From contig CALXSF010000002.1 of the NCBI GenBank assembly GCA_944391055.1, forward strand, positions 62,001 through 126,000: a stretch of 64,000 nucleotides of DNA, read 5' to 3'. Source of the stretch: an uncultured Kiritimatiellota bacterium (GTDB taxonomy: Bacteria > Verrucomicrobiota > Kiritimatiellia > RFP12 > DVOR01). The translations under genes and the position numbers were made by a program. The notes below the pieces were generated by a model. It made no database searches and was not told the origin of the DNA. It worked only from the letters and a program-made list of their open reading frames with translations. This document shows positions 49,621 to 58,053 of the stretch, one piece after another. Positions within the stretch are counted from its first letter, which is position 1, and each line of letters opens with the position of its first letter.

Positions 49621-50628
49621 TCACCGGTTGCGCAGCGCGGGGTCGAAGACGTCCCGCAGCGCGTCCGCCAAGCGGTTGAAGATGAGCACCAGCAGGAAGA
49701 TGGCGACGGAGACGAAGGTCAGCTCCCACCAAATCCCCTGCCACAGGCGCGCGCGGGCGTTGTTGATCATGATGCCCCACGAAGGCTCGCCCTGCACGCC
49801 GATGCCCAGGAAGGAGATGAAGACCTCCGTCGCCACGCTCGCCGGGAAGCGGATCGAGAAGGAGATCAGCACGATGTGCATCACGTTGGGCAGGATGTGG
49901 CGGAAGAGGATGCGCCCGTGCGAATAGCCCAGCACGCGTGCCGCCTGCACATAGGCCCGGTCGCGGTGCTTGATCACCTCCGCGCGGATGTTGCGGCAGA
50001 CGCTCACCCACGTCGTCAGCCCGATGCCCAGGTAAATGCCGAAGAGCCCCTTGCCCGCGATCAGCGCGATGGCCAGGATGAAGAGCAGCCCCGGCATCGC
50101 CGAGACCGTCGCGCACAGCCACACCACGAAACTGTCCACCTTCCCGCCGAAATAGCCGCCCAGGCACCCCAGCAGCACCCCCAGCGGGATGGCGATGAGC
50201 GAGGTCATCACCCCCACGTGGAAGGCGATGCGCGCCCCCTGCACCAGCCGCTGCAGCACGTCGCGCCCCAGGTTGTCCGAGCCTAGCCAATAACGGTGCT
50301 CCCGCGCGGGCACCGGCGTGCCGTCGGCCAACGTGTGCGCCGGCCAGGTCACCTTGCTCAGCGGCGGCAGGTAACGCGCCTCCATGTGGAGCGCGTTGTA
50401 GGGCGCCACGCGCTCGGGCGCCCAGGTGAGGCACGCCGGCGCGCCCTCCCACAGGCTACCCTTGTGGTAACGGTAGACCGCCTCGCCATACAGCGCCGTC
50501 AGCGTGTAGAGGGCGATGGCCACGATGCACAGCCGCGTCCCCCAATCCCCCCACAGCCGTTTCCAGGCCGAGGGCCCCCGCTGGGCCGCCGCCTCCGTCG
50601 CCGCCGTCTTTGCCTCCGCCCCGCTCAT
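49621..50628 (-). CDS. Oligopeptide ABC transporter permease (DppC/YejE-like)
   Basis: The 335-residue product has a long N-terminal cytoplasmic stretch, one helix (LCIVAIALYTLTALYGEAVY), a periplasmic segment of about 70 residues, then the usual five permease helices. HRYWLGSDNLGRDVLQRLV is the hallmark of DppC/OppC proteins, and YVQAARVLGYSHGRILFRHI contains the EAA-type loop that contacts the ATPase. The YejE branch is suggested by the large periplasmic insert. It overlaps the upstream permease gene by 4 nt. No ABC ATPase gene follows in the window. Confidence 0.88.
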   Translation of the reverse strand: MSGAEAKTAATEAAAQRGPSAWKRLWGDWGTRLCIVAIALYTLTALYGEAVYRYHKGSLWEGAPACLTWAPERVAPYNALHMEARYLPPLSKVTWPAHTLADGTPVPAREHRYWLGSDNLGRDVLQRLVQGARIAFHVGVMTSLIAIPLGVLLGCLGGYFGGKVDSFVVWLCATVSAMPGLLFILAIALIAGKGLFGIYLGIGLTTWVSVCRNIRAEVIKHRDRAYVQAARVLGYSHGRILFRHILPNVMHIVLISFSIRFPASVATEVFISFLGIGVQGEPSWGIMINNARARLWQGIWWELTFVSVAIFLLVLIFNRLADALRDVFDPALRNR

Positions 50629-51794
50629 TGCGCGAACCTCACTCTCGGGTCAAGCCAGCCATACGCGATGTCCGTCAGCAGGTTCACCACCTGGTAGATC
50701 AGCGCGCCGAAAATCACCACCGCCCGCACCACCGACATATCCGCCGAGTTGATCGCGTTGATGCTCACGCTCCCCAGCCCCGGGATGCCGAAGAAACTCT
50801 CCAGCAGCAGGCTCCCCGTGAACAGATACGGGATGGAGAGCGACACGTAGGTCACGATTGGGATCAGCGAGTTGCGCAGCACATGCACGAACAGCACCCG
50901 CCCGCGCCCCACGCCCTTCGAGACTGCCGTCCGCACGTATGGCCGGTAGACCTCGTCCAAGATCGCCGCCCGGTAGAACCGCACGTCCGCCCCCAGCATG
51001 CTCACCACCCCGATGAGCACCGGCAGCACCAGGTAATACGCGCTCTCATAGCCCCAGATCGGGAAGACCGGCCACTTGAAGCCCAGCAGGAACTGCCCCA
51101 GCAGGATCCACACCACGTAGTTCACGCTCATCAGCAGCGTCGAGAAGGCCAGCACGCCCCGATCCAGCAGCCCCCCCTGCGACGCCGCGCACAGCAGCCC
51201 CAGCACCACCCCCAGCACCGCCCCGAAGAAGAGGATCGGCACCGACAGCGACAACGTCGGCAGCAGTCCCTGCGCCAACACCCGCGTCACCGGCTGCTTC
51301 GTCTCCAGCGACATCCCCAGATCCAGATGCACCAAGCCGTTCAGATAACGCACGAACTGCGAGTCGAAGAAATGGCGCGTGTGGCGCAGCACCCGCGTCG
51401 CCCCCTCCGCCCGGATCAGGCTCCAGCCCTCCGGCACCTCCACCTCCGCGCGCCCGGACTCCGTCCGCAGCGTCCCCGTCGCCGCCTCCCGCAAGGTCAG
51501 CCGCGTGGCCCCGGGCAGCTCGTAACGCCCCGGCCCCAGCGAGAACGCCAGCTCCGTCCCCCCGCCCGGCGCCCGCCGCAGCGCGTCGATCGCATACCAA
51601 TTGCCGAAGAAAAGCGGCAGGTCATAGCCGTTCGCCGCGTCGAAGGCCGCGATCGCCCGCTGCGAGGCATGCTGCCCCAGCACCGTCTGCGCCGGCGAGC
51701 CGCCCACCACGTAGAAAAGGATGAACGAGAGCATCAGCACCCCGAAGGTCGTCGGCACCATCTCCGCCAAGCGTCTAAGCACATATCGCCACAT
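50625..51794 (-). CDS. Oligopeptide ABC transporter permease (DppB/YejB-like)
   Basis: The 389-residue product begins with the DppB-type helix (RRLAEMVPTTFGVLMLSFIL). It has a periplasmic insert of about 110 residues, then LGLSLETKQ-like DLGMSLETKQPV and the EAA region RPYVRTAVSKGVGRGRVLFV. Together with the YejE-like partner it would form the membrane channel. The ligand-binding protein could be the family 5 protein encoded at 23.6-25.5 kb. An extended -10 lies 9 nt upstream of the ATG, so the mRNA is leaderless or nearly so. Confidence 0.88.
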   Translation of the reverse strand: MWRYVLRRLAEMVPTTFGVLMLSFILFYVVGGSPAQTVLGQHASQRAIAAFDAANGYDLPLFFGNWYAIDALRRAPGGGTELAFSLGPGRYELPGATRLTLREAATGTLRTESGRAEVEVPEGWSLIRAEGATRVLRHTRHFFDSQFVRYLNGLVHLDLGMSLETKQPVTRVLAQGLLPTLSLSVPILFFGAVLGVVLGLLCAASQGGLLDRGVLAFSTLLMSVNYVVWILLGQFLLGFKWPVFPIWGYESAYYLVLPVLIGVVSMLGADVRFYRAAILDEVYRPYVRTAVSKGVGRGRVLFVHVLRNSLIPIVTYVSLSIPYLFTGSLLLESFFGIPGLGSVSINAINSADMSVVRAVVIFGALIYQVVNLLTDIAYGWLDPRVRFAQ

Positions 51795-51803
51795 AACCCA
51801 TCC

Positions 51804-51812
51804 ATTCTAGCA
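51804..51812 (-). promoter_or_regulatory. Extended -10 promoter of the permease operon, predicted leaderless or nearly so
   Basis: On the minus strand TGC TAGAAT in the context AATTGTGCTAGAAT ends 9 nt before the ATG at 51794. Confidence 0.6.
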
Positions 51813-51920
51813 CAATTCGCGCCGCCGTCGACGAAAAAGACGCCCTCAAATCGCCCGCCGGAAGGGAATGCGCACCGCGGCGGCGCGCCAAGCGGGGAGA
51901 TGGCCGGGGGCGGGGGATTG

Positions 51921-51929
51921 TGCTAGACT
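51921..51929 (+). promoter_or_regulatory. Extended -10 promoter of the YraN gene, predicted leaderless
   Basis: TGC TAGACT (-10 at 51924-51929) in the context GATTGTGCTAGACT ends 6 nt before the ATG at 51936. Confidence 0.7.
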
Positions 51930-51935
51930 TGCGGT

Positions 51936-52430
51936 ATGTTCGGTTTCGAGAAGGACGAGGGGGAGTTCGGGCAAGCGGTCCGGTTGGGGCCGTGGGTGTG
52001 GCTGTGCCTGCGGGCTTGGCGGGTGGTGGATTGGCTGACGCCGTGGCGGAGGCTGGCGGTGGGGGCGTGGGGGGAGCGCTGGGCGGCCCGGCTGCTGATG
52101 GCGAAGGGGTGGGCGGTGTTGGAGCGGAACGCGCGGCCGTGCCGGCATGGGGAGTTGGACCTAGTGGCGCGGCGGGGCGGGGTGATCGTGTTCGTGGAGG
52201 TGAAGACCCGTGGGGATGAGGCTTGGGGGCGGCCCTTGGCGGCGATCACCTCCCGGAAGCGGGCCTTGATGCGGCGGTGCGCGACGCATTGGCTGGCGCG
52301 ACGGGGCCTGCTGGGGGCGCCGCACCGCTTCGACGCCGTGGAGGTGGTGGGGCGCCCGGGGGAGGGGACGCCGCGCCTGACGTGGGTGCGGCGGCTGGAC
52401 ATGACGGGGACGCGCGCGCCGGAATGGTGA
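51936..52430 (+). CDS. YraN/UPF0102 family endonuclease-like protein
   Basis: The 164-residue product has the UPF0102 signature: GAWGERWAARLLMAKGW, NARPCRHGELDLVARRGG and VIVFVEVKTR. The Glu-Asp...Glu-x-Lys arrangement is a restriction-endonuclease-like (PD-(D/E)XK) active site. An N-terminal extension of about 40 residues (RLGPWVWLCLRAWRVVDWL) precedes the family core and may be membrane-associated. The family is thought to take part in DNA processing, but its role is not established. The start is defined by the leaderless-type promoter. Confidence 0.87.
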   Translation: MFGFEKDEGEFGQAVRLGPWVWLCLRAWRVVDWLTPWRRLAVGAWGERWAARLLMAKGWAVLERNARPCRHGELDLVARRGGVIVFVEVKTRGDEAWGRPLAAITSRKRALMRRCATHWLARRGLLGAPHRFDAVEVVGRPGEGTPRLTWVRRLDMTGTRAPEW

Positions 52431-52444
52431 AGGCCGGGGGGACG

Positions 52445-52467
52445 AAAAAGCCGCCCCGTGGGGCGGC
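52445..52467 (-). terminator. Terminator of the hisG-small protein operon
   Basis: On the minus strand GCCGCCCC (52460-52467) and GGGGCGGC (52450-52457) form a stem followed by TTTTT. Confidence 0.75.
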
Positions 52468-52481
52468 GTGCAAGCGGTCGC

Positions 52482-52568
52482 TCACTTCTTGTGGCGATTG
52501 GCCTTGATGCGTTTGCGGTATTTGTGCTTGGACATCTTGGCGCGGCGTTTCTTCTTGATGGAACCCAC
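52482..52568 (-). CDS. 28-residue basic protein of AURKAIP1/COX24 (mS38-like) type
   Basis: A GTG at 52568 opens a 29-codon frame ending in TGA at 52482. AAGGAG lies 7 nt upstream, so translation is well supported. The peptide is extremely basic: GSIKKKRRAKMSKHKYRKRI, then KANRHKK. The KKRRxKMxKHKYRKR core is the signature of the COX24/mS38 domain, which in mitochondria and some bacteria is a small ribosomal-subunit protein. Here it probably binds rRNA. It lies 28 nt downstream of hisG and ends at a strong terminator. It is too short for most automatic gene callers. Confidence 0.75.
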   Translation of the reverse strand: MGSIKKKRRAKMSKHKYRKRIKANRHKK

Positions 52569-52595
52569 GTTCGTGCTCCTTGGTGGTTGGGTTGG

Positions 52596-53465
52596 TTAGA
52601 AAATGACCTTGTTGAGGGCCAATTCGATGATGCCCTGCGCACCGGCGGCACGAAGGGCGGGGATGATGTCGCGGACTTCATCCTCCAAAATCACGGTCTC
52701 GATGGCGACCCAGCCCTCGGCGCTGATGCGGTTGACGGTCGGCGCGTGGAGGGAGGGGAGAAGGGCGGTGATCGCGGGGACCTGCGCCTCGGGGGCGTTC
52801 ATCTTGAGGAGGACGCGGCTCTCGGCGGCGAGGGCGCCCTGGAGAAGCATGGCCAGCTGCTCGATCTTGGCGCGCTTGGCGGGATCCTCCCAGGCGCTCT
52901 TGTTGGCGATGAGGCGCGTGGTGGAGGTGAGGACGGTGTCGACGATGCGGAGGTTGTTGGCGCGCAGGGACGAGCCGGTCTCGGTGAGCTCGATGATGGC
53001 GTCGACGAGCTCGGGCGCCTTGACCTCGGTGGCGCCCCAGGAGAACTCGACGGTGGCGTTGACGCCGTGGCGCTCCAGGTAACGGCGCGCGAGGCCGACG
53101 GCCTCGGTGGCGATGCGCTTGCCCTCGAGATCCTTGGCCGATTGGATGGGCGAGTCGTTGGGGACGGCGACGACCCAGCGGACGGGGCGGCTGGTGGCCT
53201 TGGAATAGCACATCTCGCAGACCTCGTGGACGTCGGAGCCGTTCTCGTAAATCCAGTCATACCCCGTGATGCCGGCGTCGAGAAGGCCAAGCTCGACGTA
53301 GCGCGCGATCTCCTGCGGGCGGATGAGGCGGCACTTGAGCGTGGGGTCGTTGACGGTGGGGACGTAGGAGCGCGACGAGCAGGTCATCGCGAACCCCGCG
53401 CGCTTCATGAGGTTGAAGGTCGATTCCTGAAGGGAACCTTTGGGCAGTCCAAGAACAATGGGCAT
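52596..53465 (-). CDS. hisG: ATP phosphoribosyltransferase, long form
   Basis: The 289-residue product starts MPIVLGLPKGSLQESTFNLM, as HisG does, and has ELGLLDAGITGYDWI and RIATEAVGLARRYLERHGV (the PRPP region reads EFSWGATEVKAPELVDAIIE, 20 residues). About 75 C-terminal residues after about 215 (VPAITALLPSLHAPTVNRIS) form the ACT-like histidine-binding domain of the long, homohexameric form. It catalyses the first step of histidine synthesis and is feedback inhibited. No other his gene is nearby. The ribosome-binding site AAAGGA is 6 nt before the ATG. A small protein gene is co-transcribed downstream. Confidence 0.93.
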   Translation of the reverse strand: MPIVLGLPKGSLQESTFNLMKRAGFAMTCSSRSYVPTVNDPTLKCRLIRPQEIARYVELGLLDAGITGYDWIYENGSDVHEVCEMCYSKATSRPVRWVVAVPNDSPIQSAKDLEGKRIATEAVGLARRYLERHGVNATVEFSWGATEVKAPELVDAIIELTETGSSLRANNLRIVDTVLTSTTRLIANKSAWEDPAKRAKIEQLAMLLQGALAAESRVLLKMNAPEAQVPAITALLPSLHAPTVNRISAEGWVAIETVILEDEVRDIIPALRAAGAQGIIELALNKVIF

Positions 53466-53594
53466 GTACAATCCTTTTGGGTTAAAAAACCCGCATAGTA
53501 TGACATATTCGCTTGATGGTCGCAAGTTCCCGGGCCCAAGGCGCGCCCCGGGCCGGCGCCGGTGGCCTGGCCTTGGCGCGCGGGGCGGGGATTG

Positions 53595-53603
53595 TGGTAT
53601 AGT
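53595..53603 (+). promoter_or_regulatory. Extended -10 promoter of the lipoprotein-lpxB operon, predicted leaderless or nearly so
   Basis: TGG TATAGT (-10 at 53598-53603) in the context GATTGTGGTATAGT ends 9 nt before the ATG at 53613. Confidence 0.6.
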
Positions 53604-53612
53604 GAAGGTGCT

Positions 53613-54071
53613 ATGAAAACGATTCTTCCGCTGTTGGCCATCACGGCGTTGCTCTCGGGCTGCGCCTCCGTCTCCTACCAAAACGTCGCCCCGCTGCCGG
53701 GCGAGACGCTCTCCACCCATCAGACCCTCGCCCGCTTCGAGGGCTTGCAGGACGTGCCCTGCCGCCACCTCACCAGCGAGTGCCCCGACCGCTGCGACCA
53801 CGGCGGCAAGTACGCCCGCTTCGCCATCGTGGAGTACACGGGCTACGACAAGCCCGGCAAGTACGGCGACCCCAAGCAGACCGCCTTCGCCTTCCGCGTG
53901 GCGCACAAGGACGGCTCGCCCGACACGGCGACGCCCGAGGCGCTGCGCCGCGTCATCGCCGAATTGTCCGAGGGGCAGGTCGTTGGGCTTGAGTGGGCGC
54001 ACGTGTACGTGACCGACCCCGCGACCGGCTCCAAGTGGCCCGAGCGCATCGTCACCAAACTCGCCGAATGA
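53613..54071 (+). CDS. Cysteine-containing lipoprotein of unknown function
   Basis: The 152-residue product has a lipoprotein signal (LLAITALLSGCASVS). The mature part contains PCRHLTSECPDRCDHGGKYA with four Cys and one to two His residues, a possible metal or disulfide site. A beta-rich region (FAIVEYTGYDKPGKYGDPKQ) and the ending GLEWAHVYVTDPATGSKWPE follow. I do not recognise a named family. It overlaps lpxB by 4 nt (ATGA), so the two are co-translated and the protein may act at the envelope. Confidence 0.75.
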   Translation: MKTILPLLAITALLSGCASVSYQNVAPLPGETLSTHQTLARFEGLQDVPCRHLTSECPDRCDHGGKYARFAIVEYTGYDKPGKYGDPKQTAFAFRVAHKDGSPDTATPEALRRVIAELSEGQVVGLEWAHVYVTDPATGSKWPERIVTKLAE

Positions 54072-55234
54072 GCGAGCCGCCCCCCCTCAAGGTGATGGTC
54101 GCCGCGGGCGAGGTCTCCGGCGACATGTACGGCGGCGCGCTCATCGCCGCGCTCCGCGCCCGCTTCCCCGGCCGGCGGCTGGAGGTGCGCGGCATGGGCG
54201 GCGAGGCCATGCGGGCCGCGGGGGCGGAGTTGCTCTTCCACACCGACGCGCTCGGCGCGATGGGCATCGTCGAGGTGCTCGCCAAGCTCCGTTTCTTCCG
54301 GCGGGCCCTGCGCGAGATGGTCGCCCTTGCCCGGGAGTGGCGCCCGGATCTGCTCGTCACGCTGGATTATTACTCCTTCAACATCGCCCTCGCCGAGCGC
54401 GTCCACGCCTTGGGCATCCGCACCGCGCACTACATCTCCCCAAAGGTTTGGGTCTGGCGTAGGGGGCGCATCAAGCGCATGGCGCGCGCCTTCGACCTGC
54501 TCCTCTGCATCTTCCCCTTCGAGCCCGCGCTCTACGCGCCCAGCGGCCTCCGCGCCGTCTACGTCGGCCACCCGCTCGTCGAGCAGGCCGCCGCCACCCG
54601 CGCCGAGCCTCCGCCCGCCCTGCCGTGGGGGAAGGGCCGCCGCGTCGCCCTTTTGCCGGGGAGCCGTGCCGGCGAGATCGCCGCCCTGCTCCCCGTCTTC
54701 CTGGCCGCGGCCCGCCGCGTCGAGACCGCGCTGGAGGGGGAGTGCGCGTTTCTCCTGCCCGTGCCCACGCCGCGTCTGCGCGCGAGGGTCGAGCGTATCC
54801 TGGCCAAACACCCCGCGCCCAAGCGCCTGACCATCGTCGACGGCCAGGCGCGGCACGTCATGGCCCAGGCCGAGGCGGCGATGGTCGCCAGCGGCACCGC
54901 CACCTTGGAGGCCTGCCTCATGGGTTGCCCGGCGGTCTTGGCCTATCGCGTCAGCCTCCCCACCGAGCTCTTGGCGCGGCTGATTACCCTGCGCGCCGAC
55001 TTCCCGTTCGCCGGGCTCGTCAACATCATCCTCAACCGGCTCGCCATGCCCGAGCTGCTCCAGCGCGCGTGCACCCCGCGCAACGCGGCCCAATGGACGC
55101 TCGCCTTCCTCCGCGACACCCCGGAGCGGCGCGCCCTGCTCGCCGCCTACGGCGAGGTCGGCGACCGCCTGGGCCCGCCCGGGGCCACCGCCCGCGCCGC
55201 CGAACTCCTTGCGCCCCTGTTGCCCACGCCGTGA
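54068..55234 (+). CDS. lpxB: Lipid-A-disaccharide synthase
   Basis: The 388-residue product has the GT19 motifs: MVAAGEVSGDMYGGALIAAL near the start, EVRGMGGEAMRAAGAEL, YISPKVWVWRRGRIKRM and VGHPLVE. It condenses UDP-diacylglucosamine and lipid X to the lipid A disaccharide at the inner membrane. The gene shows that the organism makes lipid A, so it has an outer membrane. The ATG at 54068 overlaps the lipoprotein stop. No other lpx gene is in the window. Confidence 0.95.
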   Translation: MSEPPPLKVMVAAGEVSGDMYGGALIAALRARFPGRRLEVRGMGGEAMRAAGAELLFHTDALGAMGIVEVLAKLRFFRRALREMVALAREWRPDLLVTLDYYSFNIALAERVHALGIRTAHYISPKVWVWRRGRIKRMARAFDLLLCIFPFEPALYAPSGLRAVYVGHPLVEQAAATRAEPPPALPWGKGRRVALLPGSRAGEIAALLPVFLAAARRVETALEGECAFLLPVPTPRLRARVERILAKHPAPKRLTIVDGQARHVMAQAEAAMVASGTATLEACLMGCPAVLAYRVSLPTELLARLITLRADFPFAGLVNIILNRLAMPELLQRACTPRNAAQWTLAFLRDTPERRALLAAYGEVGDRLGPPGATARAAELLAPLLPTP

Positions 55235-55308
55235 CGGCGACTGCGTCCTGCGGTGCGCGGCGCGGGAGACGTCGCGCGCGGCCCTTGTGGGAGGGGCGGC
55301 CCAAAGGG

Positions 55309-55314
55309 TAGACT
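55309..55314 (+). promoter_or_regulatory. Possible -10 element of the GH3 gene
   Basis: TAGACT lies 42 nt before the ATG, without the upstream TG. A ribosome-binding site AAAGGAG precedes the ATG at 55357. Confidence 0.35.
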
Positions 55315-55356
55315 GAGGACAGTGACAGCACGCGAACGCACGACGAAAGGAGCATC

Positions 55357-57966
55357 ATGAAGCGCTGGCAACGTGGTTTGTTGGGAGGCCTGGGCGTGGC
55401 GGCGGCCGTTGGGCTGGCGGCCTGCGCCGCGCGGCCGACCGTGGCGCCGCGGGATTCGGACGCGGAGGAGCAGGCCGAGGAAATCCTGGCGCGGCTGACC
55501 TTGGAGGAGAAGCTGCGCCTCACGCACGGCAACTCCACCATGTATCTGGACGCAATCCCCGAGAAGGGCATCCCCACGGAGCTCGCCTTCTCGGACGGCC
55601 CGCACACGGTGCGCGCCGAGCGGCGGCGCAAAGACTTCGGCGACGCCTACCCAAAGGCGGACCTCCGCGACGCGGCGACCGTCTTCCCCGCGCTCACCGC
55701 GCTCGCCCAGACATGGGACGTCGCGCTGGCCCGCCGCTTCGGCGAGGCGCTGGGCGAGGAGGCCCGCGCCCGCGGCAAGGACGTCATGCTCGGGCCCGGC
55801 CTGAACATCGCCCGCACGCCGCTCTGCGGCCGCAACTATGAGTACATGGGCGAGGACCCGACCCTCGCCGCGCGGATGGCCGTGCCCTTGGTGCGCGGGA
55901 TGCAGTCGAAGGACGTGGCCGCCTGCGTCAAGCACTTCGCCGTGAACAGTCAGGAGCTGAACCGCGCGGGCGTGGACGCGCGGCCCGACGCGCGCACCCT
56001 GCGCGAAATCTACCTGCCCGCCTTCGAGGCGGCCGTGAAGGAGGGCGGCGCGCTGACGGTGATGAACGCCTACAACAAGCTCAACGGCGTCTTTTGCAGC
56101 CACAACGCCTGGCTCAACGAGACGTTGCTGAAGGAGGAGTGGGGCTTTCCCGGCTTTGTCGTGACCGACTGGGGCAGCCTTCACGACACCGTCGCCGGCG
56201 CGCTTGGCGGCACGGACGTGGAGATGAACGCCGGGCAGTCCATCCGTTACTTCACGCAGCCCCTCGCCGAGGCCGTGAAGGCCGGGGAAGTCCCCCTCTC
56301 GCGCATCGACGACATGGCCCGCCGCGTCCTTTACGTTCAGACCAAACTCCACAAACTCGACGGCCAGCCCCGCGCCGAGGGCGCCATCAACACGCCCGCG
56401 CACCAGGCGCTCGCCCGCGAAATCGCCGCCGACGGCATGGTGCTGCTCAAGAACGACGGCGCCCTCCTGCCCCTCGACGCCGCCGCGCTCCGCCGGGTTC
56501 TGGTGGTGGGCGAGATCGCCGCGGCCACCGACTGCACCGGGGGCTGGAGCGCCGAAGGCAAGCCGCCCTACGACCGCACCATCCTCGACGGCCTCAGAGA
56601 GGCGCTCCCCGGGGCGGCCATCGTCCATGCGCCCTTCCCCGCGCTGGACACCTCCGTCTCGCTGCTGCCCGACGCGTGCCTGCTCACCGAGAACCCCGAC
56701 ACGAACGCCGACGCCGGCATGACCGACCGCGGGTGGCTGTGGGAGCGTTTCGCCAACGATCGCCTCGCCGGCGGCCCTGTCGCGGCCGGCTTCGCCCGCG
56801 CGCCGGCGCTCGCCGGCGAGGACGCGCGGACGCCCAATTTCTCCATGCGGTGGCGCACCCGTTTCCGCGCGCCGGAGGGCGGCGAGTATCTCTTCGGCGC
56901 CACGTGCGACGACGGCGTGCGCGTCCTGCTCGACGGCAAGTGCGTGATTGACGATTGGGCCGACGGCTCCAAACGCAGCCTCTCCGCGCGCGTCCGTTTG
57001 GAGAAAGACTCCGTCCACGACCTCGTCGTGGAATATCGCCAGGCCGGCGGCGACGCGGTCTTCGGGTTCGGCTGGCGGCGCCCCTCCGAGGCCGGCGCCG
57101 ACTACGCCGCGCTCACCGCCGAGGCCAAACGCGCCGACGCCGTCCTGCTCGTCACCGGCAACCGCAAGGGATTCGGCGCCGCGCGCGAGAACGAGGCCAA
57201 CGACCGCCCCTCCATCGATCTGTTGCCGCAGGATGACTTGGGGCTTCGGACGCTGCTGGGCGTGAACCCGCGCACGGTGGTCTTGGTCCAGGCGGGCTCG
57301 CCCGTGGCGATGCCGTGGATTGACCGCGCGCGTGCCGTGCTCAACCTCTCGTTTCTCGGGCAGGAGACCGGCCGCGCCGTGGCGGACGTCCTGCTCGGCA
57401 AGCGCGAGCCCGCCGGGCGGCTTTGCCAGACGTGGCCCAAGCGCCTCGCGGATTCCCCCGCCCACGCGCTGGGCGATTACGGACGCGAGGCCGCCCATTA
57501 CAAGGAGGGCCTCCTCGTCGGCTACCGGTGGTACGACGCCAAGGCCATTGAGCCGCTCTTCCCCTTTGGCTACGGCCTGGGCTACGCCACCTTCGCCTTC
57601 GGTGAGCCCAAGGTCTCCACTTGGGGCGAGCGCGTCACCGTGCGCGTTCCCGTCGTCAACACCGGCAAGCGCGCCGGGGCGGCCGTCGTCCAGCTTTACG
57701 TCGAGCCGCCCACGGGAGGCGCCGTCTTCCGCGCGCCGCGCCAGCTCGCCGCCTTCGCCAAGGTGCGGCTGGCCCCCGGCGAACGCGGCGTGGCGGAGAT
57801 GGAGATCGGCCCCCGGGCGTTCGCGTGGTGGGACGAGGCGTTGCCCGGCTGGCGCCACGAGGCCGGCGTCTTCACGCTCGCCATCGGCAAATCCTCGCGC
57901 GACATCGTCGCCCGCGTCCCCGTGGAGCGCGACGCGTGGGAATGCGCCATCCCCGCCAAACGGTGA
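55357..57966 (+). CDS. Beta-glucosidase-type glycoside hydrolase family 3 lipoprotein with PA14 insert
   Basis: The 869-residue product has a lipobox at Cys23 (VGLAAC). The GH3 N-terminal barrel has LAFSDGPHTVRAE, NYEYMGEDP, CVKHFAVNSQE and the nucleophile Asp271 in VVTDWGS. The (alpha/beta)6 domain begins near DGMVLLKND. A PA14 module (about 490-580; GGEYLFGATCDDGVRVLLDG) is inserted in it, as in several fibronectin-tailed GH3 enzymes. The C-terminal FN3-like domain includes PFGYGLGYATFAFG and VVQLYVEPP. It cleaves terminal beta-glucose or related sugars at the cell surface. It is downstream of lpxB but probably has its own promoter. Confidence 0.93.
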   Translation: MKRWQRGLLGGLGVAAAVGLAACAARPTVAPRDSDAEEQAEEILARLTLEEKLRLTHGNSTMYLDAIPEKGIPTELAFSDGPHTVRAERRRKDFGDAYPKADLRDAATVFPALTALAQTWDVALARRFGEALGEEARARGKDVMLGPGLNIARTPLCGRNYEYMGEDPTLAARMAVPLVRGMQSKDVAACVKHFAVNSQELNRAGVDARPDARTLREIYLPAFEAAVKEGGALTVMNAYNKLNGVFCSHNAWLNETLLKEEWGFPGFVVTDWGSLHDTVAGALGGTDVEMNAGQSIRYFTQPLAEAVKAGEVPLSRIDDMARRVLYVQTKLHKLDGQPRAEGAINTPAHQALAREIAADGMVLLKNDGALLPLDAAALRRVLVVGEIAAATDCTGGWSAEGKPPYDRTILDGLREALPGAAIVHAPFPALDTSVSLLPDACLLTENPDTNADAGMTDRGWLWERFANDRLAGGPVAAGFARAPALAGEDARTPNFSMRWRTRFRAPEGGEYLFGATCDDGVRVLLDGKCVIDDWADGSKRSLSARVRLEKDSVHDLVVEYRQAGGDAVFGFGWRRPSEAGADYAALTAEAKRADAVLLVTGNRKGFGAARENEANDRPSIDLLPQDDLGLRTLLGVNPRTVVLVQAGSPVAMPWIDRARAVLNLSFLGQETGRAVADVLLGKREPAGRLCQTWPKRLADSPAHALGDYGREAAHYKEGLLVGYRWYDAKAIEPLFPFGYGLGYATFAFGEPKVSTWGERVTVRVPVVNTGKRAGAAVVQLYVEPPTGGAVFRAPRQLAAFAKVRLAPGERGVAEMEIGPRAFAWWDEALPGWRHEAGVFTLAIGKSSRDIVARVPVERDAWECAIPAKR

Positions 57967-57990
57967 CGGACGCGCCCGCCCCTTCGCCAA

Positions 57991-58030
57991 AAAGGCCCCC
58001 GACCAAACGCAAGGTCGGGGGCTTTTTTTT
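57991..58030. terminator. Bidirectional terminator between GH3 and the O-methyltransferase
   Basis: GGCCCCCGACC (57994-58004) pairs with GGTCGGGGGCT (58013-58023), with five As on the left and eight Ts on the right. It ends both converging genes. Confidence 0.9.
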
Positions 58031-58053
58031 GTCGGGTGCGGGTGGAGGCCCGT

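Noticed and set aside
53450..53530. A histidine attenuator or riboswitch before hisG
   Set aside because: Only a short GGGTT..AACCC hairpin is seen; there is no His-codon leader peptide or known riboswitch pattern.
53530..53590. GC-rich inverted repeat (CCAAGGC and GCCTTGG arms) before the lipoprotein gene as a terminator
   Set aside because: The arms are only 7 nt, the spacer is long, and no T run follows on either strand.
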